Source of the DNA: Strigamia acuminata
Taxonomy: Eukaryota; Arthropoda; Chilopoda; Geophilomorpha; Linotaeniidae
DNA: 64,000 nucleotides
NCBI GenBank assembly: GCA_949358305.1
Contig: OX442318.1
Location: 2,962,501-3,026,500, forward strand
Reading direction: 5' to 3'
The notes under the pieces are model-generated. The model was not told the origin of the DNA. It saw nothing but the letters and a program-made list of their open reading frames with translations, and did not search any database. Position 1 is the first letter of the stretch. Every line of letters begins with the position of its first letter. Positions 10,182 to 20,680 of the stretch are shown here, in pieces. The position numbers were made by a program, and so were the translations under genes.

Positions 10182-11562
10182 ATGCCTTTCTCGAAATTAG
10201 CACCTTCACTGCGGGACAGATTGGATCCGGTAATATTAGCAAACCGAATTGCTCGATTCCTAATTGATCATGGATTAGACATTACTGCGCTGCGTGATAC
10301 CGCTGTTGACCGGGAAAACTGTCTGTGGGCGCAAATTCTTATCGAATTTGACAAAACTGATAAAATTGCAAACCATCGCAACAACCGTGTGTGGTTGTGG
10401 ACCTGGTGCAAAAGGAATTATCAATCGATCTTTCAGCAATTCAACGTCAAACACACGCCAACTGACAAACCGATATCCGTTGAAGAAATAATCCCATCGA
10501 CCATGTCGACCGATTTAACCGAGGAGCCAGAGTCACTTGACGAGCTGACCTGGGATGCCATCGAGCCATACACCGACACATTACACGGCAAACGTTTTTT
10601 ATACGGCGCCCTCACAACCGGATGCGGTTCAAAAATGCTCCTTTTCACAACTCTCGAAAACCTACGTCACTTAAGCAAAGCGAAAAGTATTGTCGGAGGA
10701 AGCACATCCCGAACAGTGCCGCCATTATTCGCCCAAATGTACACGATCCACTGCGAAGTCGGTTATTCCGAAGCAACCAGGCACATCTTACCCATGGTGT
10801 TCTGCCTAATGGAAAATAAAACTAAACCATCTTACCTCACGATGTTTCAAAAACTAAAAAACCTAGTCCACGAAGAAATTGGTCAAGAATTTGAGCCCGA
10901 TTTCTTCGTTAGCGATTACGAGGACGAAGCAATGAACGTCGCGCGCGAAGTTTTCCCTAAAACCCGAATGCACGGATGTTATTTCTATTTGGCGTCGCGT
11001 ACAGCGCGCGGGTTTACGTAAAAAGTATTTAAGGGATGCCGAATTCAATTTACGGGTGAGACAGCTCTCTGCTTTGTCGTTTTTGCCGGTTGACAGAATC
11101 GAGGCCGCTTATGGGCTCTTAAAGCCACTTTTTGGTGAAGATGCGGCTGGGTTGTTGGAGTGGTGGGAGGAGAATTATGTTTTTGGTAAGTTGCGGAATG
11201 GAGTCCGAAGTAGACCGGAGTTTCCGCCAGAGTTGTGGAGTTCTTACGCGGTTATCGAGGCGAAACAACCACGGACAGCAAACGCTGTGAAGTCGTGGTT
11301 CTCTTGTTTCCGTAATTTAATTGAAGAGAGAGACGTTGGGCTTCATCGCATGTTTGTTGCGTTGCAGCGAGAGCAAGCGGATACGGAATTTGCTTGCGCT
11401 ACAAATTATACGAGAGGTAAACGGACGAAAAGCCCGCGAGAAAGACAAAAGGAATTGCGCTTGAAAAATCTGATGGAAGAAAGAGAAGGTATGGAAGTGC
11501 TGGATTTCCTTCGGGAAATCGCCCTAAACAGTAAACAAGTACTGTCATTTTGTTTAATTTAG
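10182..11562 (+). pseudogene. Mutator-like (MULE) transposase, frameshifted
   Basis: The first frame (10182-11021, 279 aa) contains the MULE core: an LFTTLENLRHLSK segment, then TVPPLFAQMYTIH, then SDYEDEAMNVAREVFP with the second catalytic Asp, and the GCYFYL segment. The second frame (to 11562) carries the typical C-terminal part (LSALSFLPVDRIEAAY, then LLEWWEENYVFG, then the RTANAVKSW block). They are offset by one base, with the switch near 10990-11003; the second frame is open back through that point, so one small indel explains the break. The motif that normally reads DGT before TVPP reads GGST here, so the first catalytic Asp is missing. Terminal inverted repeats were not found. Probably a dead copy; function cannot be assumed. 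Confidence 0.85.
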
Positions 11563-11736
11563 TTTGTTTTGATTCGCCATTTTAGGTGGTTCTAATTTTG
11601 CTCTTTGTTGTATTTTATTTTTTTAAAAACGAAATATTTTCTCCGCCATGGCACCACACGGCTTGTGATAGGTAAACCTGTGGTTGCGGGTTTTAGTGAC
11701 AGCGGACAGCTGGCTATCCCAGGTTTTCTCATGTAA

Positions 11737-11991
11737 GAATGGGATAATGTCCCACGCCTGTGGTTCGCGAACATCGATGTCCCAAAGATTCCACATCCCG
11801 CCGAATCTGTGCAGCATTAACACACGATGAGGATAAGCTAAATCGGACCGTGTGTTACTGATAATCACGAAATAAATTCGCAAATTCAAGTGTAACTCAC
11901 GTAGGTTATCGAAGTAAGCGATTAATTGCAGTGTTTTTTTCATTAGACAGCCAAAAAGAATTCCAATCGCCATGTCCACTAACGTCTGCAT
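11737..11991 (-). pseudogene. L1: orphan 5' part of the LRR family (exons 1-2)
   Basis: Exon 1 at 11901-11991 (start codon 11989-11991) has lost an internal piece compared with the usual 127 bp, yet keeps the TLVDMAIGIL motif. Donor is GTGAGT, the intron is 63 bp (11838-11900), and exon 2 begins at 11837. Homology stops after PFLHEK, near 11740. No exon 3 follows; the transposase pseudogene lies beyond. The intron lacks the usual in-frame TGA and reads through. This is the leftmost family fragment in the window. Confidence 0.8.
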
Positions 11992-12409
11992 TTTCGATTC
12001 TACTCAAAATATTTCAGACATTCAATCGTAACATTTCGGTTTGGTTTGCTCTCGTTTTATGTTTATTTGAAATTTCACGAATGGTACACAAAAAAATTTT
12101 CAATTCTAAAATGCAGAGCTAAATTTTCAACAACAGTTGCTGCTGCAACAGGGAAACAAATGTAACGTGTTAAACAACACCGAAGAGAAGAAACAACCAG
12201 AAAAATAGATAACACCGCCATCATTTTGGCGCAATGGCTCCATCTCTTGAATATAAGCACAATTTCCTTTGTCCCTTGCATGAAAAAAAAGGGTTACTGA
12301 AAAAGTTTTGATATAATTTAAAGTATTCACAGACATGGCATTTTAACTTTTAATTTTGAAATACAAAAAAAATATCGATTTAATGCAGACACGCAACCCA
12401 GACAACTCG
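11992..12409 (-). promoter_or_regulatory. Upstream region of L1 and 3' region of L2
   Basis: Holds the near-palindrome GTTGCTGCTGCAAC at 12136-12149 and TTTTGGCGC (E2F-like) at 12224-12232, both upstream of the L1 start. The right end carries the 3' block shared by the family (GACATGGCAT, an AT-rich run, then ATCGATTTAATGCAGAC) before the L2 stop codon. No gene is seen here. Confidence 0.5.
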
Positions 12410-14113
12410 TTAGTCGCCGACATCGCCGCCGTTGTCGCTGTCATCGTCGCTGTCATCGCCGCTCTCATCGCTGCTCTCATCGTCGCTCTCATAATCATTA
12501 GAACAGGAGACGAATTGCAGCTGCAGGTTCACCCCGTATCTCTCAGCCGATGGCTGCATCATATGAGCGTCGAAAAGCTGTGCTCTCATCTCATCAATGA
12601 GCAAACTCACATCTAACTCGACCAGAGATTCGATTTTCCAAAAATCCTCAATCGCTGACGGTCCTAGCAAATCACATTCAACAAGTTGCAAACGTTTGAG
12701 CTTCTTCTTCGCCATAAACTCAGCAAACTCGCGTGCTATTTTATCGCTGAAACCGCAGCCATCGCCAAGTTCAAGCTTCTCGAGATTCGGACACATGTCT
12801 AACAGCTGGTAAAATTGACCGGTAGAAACCCAAACATCCAAGGGACCGTCCATACAAAATTCAACCAAATTCTCCAAACATAAATGACGCAAACTGAGTG
12901 GATCAAACACATCATTTCTTTCACTTATGGTGACACTATCGTCCATACGAGCATGCAAGAAGGTCAACTCCTTGAATTTCGTCAAACTGTGCAGCATTTT
13001 GGGGGTGAAAACCTCCGAATTGATGTATATTCTGCAAAGTTTGGGACACGTGAGCACGGCGATGTCCAGCACATCTTCAATGCAGTGATCGTGGCCCCGG
13101 AGATACAATTTTCTCAGGTTGTATTGCTGTGGTGGCGAGTCAAGTGGCAAGAGCGCCTTGAGCCATATCCTGCAATCTAACATTCCTAAGTCTTCGATCG
13201 ATGTCATCGTGTTCAATACAAAGCGGAAGCAGTCCGCTGTAATGTCGTCATTGTCAAATTTGAGTACTCGTAAGCTCTTCCTGAGTGCGGAATCTTCTCC
13301 GCACAGTTTTCTCACAAAAGCTTGTGTGGTTTCACTGGTATGAAGCTCAACGAGTGACAGCTGAGCGATGTGTATGGCCGCGTCGACTTTAACGACATTA
13401 TCGCAAGTATGAAGTTTCTGTAAATTAGGTAAAGTCTGGCCCATTAGTTTGCACGCATTGGCTGTGAGTGGAGTCTCATCGGGCAGTTCTAACTCTGTCA
13501 GATTCTATGTGGTAAATACAATTAGAAGAATTAAAACAAAGGATGGCGCACATTTTCTATTAATATGCACGCAAATTTTACGGACAAAATTCATTTTACA
13601 ACTGAAAAATGCACGTTTTTGTCGGATAAAGCATTTTTTTCTGAAAACTGTTTTTTTTTCTTACAATATTTTTTCTGCAAATCAATTTTTTTTTTTACCT
13701 CAAAATGTATTTTTCTGTTCACAATACATTTTTATCTGCTTGCAAATGCAGTTTTTTCATTTGTAAATGCATTTTTTAACTTCAAAATGCATTTAACTGT
13801 ATTTTCTGTGTATTATCTGCTAAAAAAAAGGGTCATTTCTGAATTTTTAATATTTAGTCTATTTTTCTTCGAATTTAATAATTTATCATCTTTTGTGATA
13901 TTATCCATCACTGTCTGTGTGAAGTCAGTTCCCTTTTGATACTCACTTTTAACTTGTGGCCACCAATTTTAAGTAAAAAATTCCAATTCAAAATTTGGAC
14001 TGTAAAACGGTATGCTAAGTCTTCTCTGATGTTGGTATAAAAATGGAACAACATCCCACGCTTGTGGCACGCGAATTTTGTCGTCCCAAAAATTCCAACT
14101 CAACCTCGTCAGC
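12410..14113 (-). pseudogene. L2: LRR-family gene with intact LRR exon but broken 5' end
   Basis: Exon 3 (12410-13504, 364 residues) is open from NLTELELP through the LRR blocks (CPNLEKLELGDGCGFSDKI) to an acidic tail rich in ESDDESSDE. The acceptor lies at 13505-13506 (TAG). Intron 2 is 442 bp. Exon 2 starts downstream of a GTGAGT donor at 13947, but one extra A in the 13975-13980 homopolymer shifts its frame. Exon 2 homology ends near 14113 at a junction with foreign sequence, and no exon 1 belongs to it. Expression of the LRR exon from another start cannot be excluded. Intron 2 reads through to a stop at the acceptor (CATAG), which argues against coding use of that intron. Confidence 0.75.
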
Positions 14114-14218
14114 ACGCTTCAATTTCGTCCGTCCATTCTCACTCCACAATTACAAGCACAACAACATGGAAAAATTACTGCAGACAAATTGTGTTTGTTT
14201 CATATGTTCATAGTGTGA

Positions 14219-14687
14219 CTAATCACTGCAAATGATGAACGGGTCATCGAACACGAGCCGCAGTTTAACATGGTGTTGTTCGGCCTTTTTCTCCAGCAGA
14301 TCAACACTGAGATCTTGTCTGTCGATCAGGTCACTTGGAAATTCGACATCCAACTCAAACAGCGACCCGATTTGCAACAGCTCCTGCTGTGGATATAGAA
14401 ATGGAGCAACGTTCCACGCTTGTGGCTCGCGAGGTTCGTACTCCCAAACTTCCCAACAGAGAGTCGTCAGTATTTCGTCGCGAAGAGTAAAAGCTAAATA
14501 GGACCGTGTGTCATTGATAATTACGAAATAAATTCACAAATTCAAGTGTAACTTACGTACGAAGATCATCGAAATAAGTGATTAATTGCAGTGTGTTTTT
14601 CATTTTGGCCTCGTCCATTTCATCAACGTTCCATTCTACGATACAGCAGGAAAGAAATTCATTCGCCATGTCCGTTAACGTTTGCAT
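14219..14687 (-). CDS. L3: chimeric mini-gene, N-terminal box fused to a B-type C-terminus
   Basis: Exon 1 (14561-14687) encodes the usual start (MQTLTDMANEFL). The donor is shifted to GTACGT by a 4-bp duplication, giving a 67-bp intron that still leaves phase 1. The second exon (14219-14493) starts with the exon 2 segment (P then FTLRDEIL, EPQAWNVAPFLYPQQ). It then changes in frame, at about 14386, into the C-terminal end of a B-type exon 3 (ELLQIGSLFELDVEF, like L17), ending at TAG 14219-14221. The predicted protein is 133 aa: the putative BC/Cul2 box without the LRR substrate-binding part. All junctions are in frame, which is unusual for random debris. A 14-bp palindrome variant lies 53 bp upstream of the ATG. 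Whether it is expressed is unknown. Confidence 0.6.
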
Positions 14688-14918
14688 TTTCGATTCTACT
14701 CAAGAAATTTTAGATATTCGAGCTAAATTTTCAACAATAATTGCTGCAGCAACAGGGAAACAAATCTGACGTGTTAAACAACACCGAAGAGACGAAACAA
14801 AACGTATTGATTAAAGACAAAATTCACCAAAAATTCACACACATGGCATACTAACTTTTTATTTTCAAACACAAAAAAAAAATCGATTTAATGCACACAC
14901 GCAAGCTCAGAAAATTCG
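14688..14918 (-). promoter_or_regulatory. Upstream of L3 and 3' region of L4
   Basis: ATTGCTGCAGCAAC (14740-14753) is a one-mismatch copy of the recurring palindrome. The right part is the shared 3' block. On the minus strand AATAAA (complement of 14858-14863) lies about 56 bp past the L4 stop and is a likely polyadenylation signal. Confidence 0.5.
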
Positions 14919-16738
14919 TTAGTCGACGACGTCGCCGCCGTCACCATCGTCGCTGGCATCGTCGCTCTCAACGTCGCTCTCAACGTCGCTATCGTCGCTA
15001 TCACCAAGAAACCCGAGCTGCAGCTTCACCCCGTGTCTCTCAGCCGTTTGCTCCATCACATGAGCGTCGAAATCCAGTTTTCTTGTCACATGAAATTGAA
15101 AGTTCACTTCCAACTCGACCAGAGAACCGATTTTCAAAACGTCCTCAATCGCTGACCGTTCCAACAAATTACATTCATCAAGTTCCAAACGTTTGAGTTT
15201 CTTCTTCGCCATCAACTCGGCAAACTCGCGTGCTATTTTATCGCTGAAACCGTAGCAACAGCAAAGTTTCAGCTTCTCGAGATTCGGACACATGTCCAAC
15301 ACCTGGAAAAAATAACCGGAAACACACCAAACATCCAAGGGACCGCCCATAGACAATCCAACTAAACTCTCCAAATACAAATCACGCAAACCGAGTGGAT
15401 TTGTGTCATCTACAGTGACACTTGCGCCCATACGAGCATACAAGTAGGTCAACTCCTTGAATTTCGTCAAACTGTGCAGCATTTTGAGGGTCAAAACCTT
15501 CAAAAAGATATTGATTCTGCAAACTTTGGGACACGTGAGCACGGCGATGTCCAGCTCATCTTCAATGGAGTCATCGGGGGTCAGGAAAGACAATTTTCTC
15601 AAGTTGTATTGCTGCGGTGGCGAGTCAAGCGGCAAGAGCGCCTTGAGCCACTTACTGCAATCTAAAAATCCCATGACTTCGATCGATGTCATCGTGTTCA
15701 ATACGAAGCAGCGGCAGTCCGCCGAAATGTCCTCACCGTGAAATTCGAACACTCGCAAAGTGTTTTTGAGTGCGGAATCTTCTGCGCACAGTTTTCTCAC
15801 AAAAGCTTCTGTGGTTCCATAGAGAACAACCTCAACGAGTGACAGCTGGGCGATGTGTATGGCCGCGTCGTCCTCCACAACACCGCGGGGAATTTGAAGC
15901 TTTTGTAGATTTGGCAAACACTGGCACATTTGTTTGCACGCACTGGTTGTGAGTGAACTCTTAAAGGGCAGAAGTAAGTCTGTCAGATTCTGTGTGATAA
16001 ATACAATTAGAAGAATTAAAATATTTTCCATTAATGTGCACGCAAATTTTATAGACAAGATGCATTTTATAACTGAGAAATGCACGTTTTTGACGGATAA
16101 AGCATTTTTGTCTAAATTTTTTTTTTTTTTTTTCTTAAAATATTGTATTTTTCTGCAAATGAATTTGTCTATCTTTAAATTCATTTTTATATCTGCATAT
16201 CGGTAAGCACTTTTTTTGGCTTGAAAATACACTTTTCCGCTAAAAAAAGGATCATTTCTGAATTTTTAATATTTAGTCTGTTTTTCTTCGAATTAATCGT
16301 CTTTTGTGATATTTTCCGTCACTGTCTGTGTGAAGTCAGTTCCCTTTTGATACTCACTTTCAACTTGTGGCCGCTAATTGTAAGTAAAAATTCCAAATCA
16401 AAATTTGGACTGTAAAAGCACATATTAAGTCTTCTCTGATGTTCGTATAAAAATGGTACAACATGCCAAGGTTGTGGATCACGAATTTTGTCGAGCCGAG
16501 ACTCCCACCAATTGAAACTCGTCAGCACTTCGTCGCGAAGAGTATAAGCTAAATCGGATCGTGTGTCATTGACAATTACGAAAGAAATTCACAAATTCAA
16601 GTGTAACTTACGTAGGTCATCGAAATAAGTGATTAATTGCAACGTATTTTTCATTTGAACGGCGTCCATTACGTCAACGTTCCATTGTACGAAACGGCCG
16701 AAAAGAATTACAAACGCCGTGTCCTTTAACGTCTGCAT
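14919..16738 (-). CDS. L4: intact VHL-box-like/LRR protein, 462 aa
   Basis: Three exons: 16612-16738, 16358-16548 and 14919-15989. Intron 1 is 63 bp and phase 1 (GTAAGT to TTTAG); intron 2 is 368 bp and phase 0 (GTGAGT to CACACAG, with a CTAAT branch-like motif 18 bp before the AG). Residues 3-12 (TLKDTAFVIL) fit the BC-box pattern [ST]LxxxCxxx[hydrophobic] with Ala for Cys. The exon junction makes LPYTLRDEVL, which fits the Cul2-box pattern. Exon 3 has irregular LRRs, including CPNLEKLKLCCCYGFSDKI and KLKRLELDECNL, and a D/S-rich tail. By analogy to ZYG11-type proteins it would bind Elongin C and CUL2 and present substrates for ubiquitination. Both the box and the role are inference. An F-box-like reading of the N-terminus fits less well. 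Confidence 0.75.
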
Positions 16739-17699
16739 TTTCGATTCTACTCAAGAAATTTTAGATATTCAATAGTAACATTTCACAAGCGACTAAACCC
16801 TAACATCCTGGTCGCTCTTGATTGGTCCATATTATGACTAGCAGAAGCCATTTTGACTCCCTAATTCTATCCCACTTGTGATGCACTCACACCCACAAAT
16901 CAACTATCAACACTTTCCAAATTCCACCACCGCGCTTACCGGCGCTGTCGACAGACCACAACAACGTTAGAAACATGACGGAAAATAAAGGGATTTCGAC
17001 CGAAACAAATCCTCAAACTAAATCGAGATGGCATCAAATGAAAGCGTCAAGTTTTCGTCGATGGATCATGCGCAGAAAATTCTAAACAACCTGAACAATT
17101 CCAGAAAGACAGATTGGGACAAATTATGTAGAAAATATTGCAAAAAATTATGATAATTATAATTTTTTTTATTCAGATTAAATTATACACGGTAATATTT
17201 CGTATTAAGAAGAAAAATTATTTAATCTCAATAAAACACGGAAATCTTATTTTTTACCACTGGAAAAGGTTTTGAAGCAGTAATCACAATAGATTTCTAA
17301 ATTCACAACAATAGTTGGTCCTAAACTAACCTCGAAATGTTCAACGACGAGAAACGGGCTTCGATGCGTCCAAACGGAGACGTTTCGCGTTGGCAAAAAT
17401 AAACCAAAAAGCCAAACCGAAACTTCCAGAATCTGGTGGGAAAAAAGATGTACTTCCTGCTCCAGGTTTCCATCTGGTGGAAGAAACCCGCAACGTTCAA
17501 ATAAACTCAGCATCATCAATGGAAGTGTTTCCCAGGGCCGCAACAAATCAAGAACAACACTATTTAATTCGGGGTTCACATATACAAAATCAAAAGAACA
17601 AAAGAAAGATTATGACAATTCATGACACTTTACATCTATTTCCGGTTACACGTTATTGGCTCTCAACCAAAAGCACCTCCTCGATGTCGACTTCACTGC
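16739..17699. other. Spacer with an orphan type-II upstream block
   Basis: No supported gene. 17300-17520 is a copy of the block otherwise found upstream of L9, L14, L17 and L22 (ACCTCGAAATGTT, then GGTTTCCATCTGGTGG at about 17465). A short plus-strand frame (17028-17153, 41 codons, starting MASNESVKF) lies in the left part; I see no family match or other support for it. Confidence 0.4.
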
Positions 17700-18120
17700 A
17701 TGGCACAACATCAAGTCATTCGATCTCGCGTGACCTCGCTGCCGGTACTTCTAAAACACCAGTTTTTACAACAGACGTGTAGAAGTGAAGTCCTGAAGCG
17801 AGCAAGAGCAGTCGTGCTCTGTTCTTTATTACACAAAATGCATTTCTTTTTACATAAAAATGTGGGTTTTTGGATATTTTTTGTCTAAATATTTTTTTTC
17901 TTCTAAAAATGTATTGTTTTTTCACTTGGAAATGCAATTTTTTCACTGCAAGACGCATCTTTCTGCCTGCAGTTGCATTTGTCTCCCTTAAAGACTGACC
18001 TTTCTTCTTTAAAAATTTCAAGTTCCGCCATTGTGTGTAGAGTTTTAGTTCTCTTTTGATATTCACTTTTGATTTGTGGCCACAAACTTTAAGCAAAAAT
18101 TCCAAATAAAAAATAACAGA
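17700..18120 (-). pseudogene. L5: relic of exon 2 end and intron 2
   Basis: 18050-18120 retains the end of exon 2 (translated FYLEFLLKVCGHKSK) with a donor-like GTGAATATC. The left part resembles intron 2, with repeated AAATGCATTT-like units. A 184-codon minus-strand frame (17716-18270) runs through both, but its conserved portion is only this exon tail. No exon 1 or exon 3 is attached. Confidence 0.6.
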
Positions 18121-18423
18121 CATTTTAGAATAACATCTGATATTATAGTTTGGTTTGGTTTGTGTTAAACAACAATCAACTGGGTGACAGTAAATAGAAA
18201 AATAAATGTTTGAATCAACAGTGACAACAGAAACTATACACAAAATATAGACAAATATTGATTCTTGCATAGATACTTTTTAATTTCAGACAAAATTCAC
18301 CAAAAAATACGTCAGTGGTTCCAATTTGACATAACATTAGATCTACACTTCACTTGGTAGACATTGCATATTAACCTTTTATTTTTCTCTACAAAAAATA
18401 ATCGATTTTACGCAGACAACTCG

Positions 18424-20254
18424 TTAGTTACCGTCATCCATACCATCGCCGTCATCACTATCCTCATCATCACTATCCTCATCATCAATATCCCAATCAG
18501 CAAAATCCCCAACATAAATATCCTCATCATGATCATCCTCATGTTCATGGTCCCGGGAAAAGATTTCTAGTTGGAGATCCACACCGTGTTGTTCAGCTGT
18601 TTGCTTCATAAAAAAAAAGTCGAAATGCCCTTTTCTGATCTCATTAACGGCCATCTGCACCTTCAACTTCACTAGAGAGTCTATTTTCACAATATCCTCA
18701 ATGGCAGACGGTCCCAGCAAATCGCAGAACAAAATATCCAAACGTTTCAGTTTCTTCTTCGCCATCACCTGGGCAAACTTACGTGCAATTTTATTACTAA
18801 ATTCATGGCATTCTTCAAGAATCAGTTTCTCCAGATTGGGACACCTGCCCAAAACCTCGAACAAATGGCCAGAAGAAACCCAACAGTCCATGGGGTCCGT
18901 CAGGGAGAATTTCTCCAACGAAACAAAACACAAATCGCGCAAATTGACTCGATCAAACATATCATTTTTCTCGTCAAAATTCGCATCCATGTCGTCGAAC
19001 AAATCCGTGTTAACTTCCAAGGTGCTCAACTGCTTGAATTTCGTCAAACAATGCAGCATTTTTGGCGTAAAAACTAAAGGAGAGATTTTGATTTCGGAAA
19101 CTTTAGTACACCTGAGCACGGCTATATCCAGCTCTTCCTCGATGGCTTTGTCGGGAGACACGAAGCACAAATTTTTCAATTTGTATTTCTGTCCGTCGAT
19201 TCTCGGCAGCGCTTTGAGCCACTTGGAATCGTAGGTTACCATTTCTTCCACCAATTCCAGCGTCTTCAATATCAAGCAGTAGCACTCCGCCGATAAGTGG
19301 TGACTGTGCAAATTGATCGTTCGCAAGGTTGTCCTGAGCAGAGAGTCTTCTCTACACATATTTCTTACGAAACCTTCCGTGGCTTCTAAGGCAGTAAGCC
19401 TAACGAGCGGCAGCTGGGCGATGTACGTCGCCGCGTCGTCTTCAACAACACACCTGTAAATGTCTAGTTCCTGTAGATTGGGCATAGTCTGGCACATTTG
19501 TTTGCACACACTGGCTGTGAGTGGACAGTCGTGAGGCAGTGTTAACTTTGTAACATTCTACGGGGTAGGATACAATGAAAAGAATTAATGTGCACGCAAA
19601 TATCATACAAATGAGGATTTTTTGTCCAAAAAATATTATTTTTTTCTGAAAATGCATTTTTTTACCTATAAAAATGAAATTTTTTCATCTTTCTGTCTGC
19701 AAATGCATTTGACTCACGTGAAAGAGTCACTTTTCTGCCTAAAAGGCCACTTCTGAATATTTAATATTAACTTTTATTTATTTATTATTTATTATTCATT
19801 TATTATTATTTGTCGTCTTAACAATAATTTAAGTTTTAGTTCTCTTTTGATACTCACTTGTAATTTGTGGCCAGCAAGATTAAGTAAAAATTTCAAATCA
19901 AAATTAGAACTTGAAAAATACATCATAAGTTCATCCTGCTTTTCATATAAGAACGGGACAACGTCCCAAGCCTGTGGTTCGCGAACTTCGAAGTCCCAAA
20001 AATCCGATATCCCGCCGAAGTTGAGCAGTATTTTGTCACGTTCAGTCCAGGCTAAATCGGACCGTCTGTTATTGATAATCACGAAATAAATTGACAAATC
20101 CACGTGTAACTTACGTAGGTTATCGAAATAAGCGATTAATTCCAGTGTGTTTTTTATCGTGTTTTTCAGTGTGTACGTCATCGATTTCGTTAACGTTCCA
20201 TTGAGCGATACAGCCGAAAAGAATGTCAATCGCCATGTCCGCTAACGTCTGCAT
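18424..20254 (-). pseudogene. L6: LRR-family gene with frameshifted exon 1
   Basis: Exon 3 (18424-19557, 377 residues) is open, with a long acidic tail (VGDFADWDIDDEDSDDEDS). Exon 2 (19858-20051) is open and begins LPWTERDKIL. Exon 1 spans 20115-20254, 13 bp longer than the family's 127 bp. An inserted or duplicated GTGTTTTT-type stretch near 20150-20175 shifts the frame between the BC-box-like start (MQTLADMAIDIL) and YFDNL. A downstream ATG (20227-20229) restores the right frame but drops the box. Intron 1 (20052-20114) has lost its usual in-frame stop. Probably a recent pseudogene, or a gene using the internal start. Confidence 0.7.
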
Positions 20255-20680
20255 TTTCGATTCTAGTCAGGATGTTTTAGAATAGTAACATTTCGGTTTG
20301 TTTGCTCTTGTATTATGTTTATTTGTAACTTCATGTTCGGTACACACAAAAAAAATTTATTTCTAAAATGGAGTGCTAAATTTTCAACAACAGTTGCTGC
20401 AGCAACAGGGAAACAAACGTGACGAGTTAAACAACGCCGAAGAGAAGAAACAACCAGAAAAAAAAAAGGCAACACACTGCCACCATTTTGGCGCAGTGGC
20501 TCCATCTCTTGAAAAAAAAAAGATTTTCTTTGTCTCTTGCAAGGTTTTCATGAAATAAAAGGGTTACTGAACAAGTTTTGTTATAATATAAAGTATTCAC
20601 ACACATGGCAAATTAACCTTTAATTTTGAAATACAAAAAATATATCGGTTTAATGTATACACGCAACCTCACACAACTCG
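20255..20680 (-). promoter_or_regulatory. Upstream of L6 and 3' region of L7
   Basis: A perfect GTTGCTGCAGCAAC palindrome at 20393-20406, 139 bp upstream of the L6 ATG, and TTTTGGCGC at 20486-20494. The conserved 3' block occupies 20600-20680. No gene. Confidence 0.55.

Noticed and set aside
12410-13504. LRR exons as single-exon bacterial-type genes
   Set aside because: Consistent acceptor AG, CTAAT branch-like motif and upstream exons with matching phase show spliced genes.
16612-16738. F-box reading of the N-terminal module
   Set aside because: No LPxE[IL]LxxI start followed by the usual Trp/Cys core. The two short motifs fit BC-box and Cul2-box spacing better, though this is not proven.
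17028-17153. Short plus-strand 41-codon frame (MASNESVKF)
   Set aside because: No homology, intron or promoter support; kept only as a note in the spacer entry.
17716-18270. 184-codon minus-strand frame
   Set aside because: Only about 20 residues match the family (end of exon 2); the rest is intron 2-like and spacer sequence.
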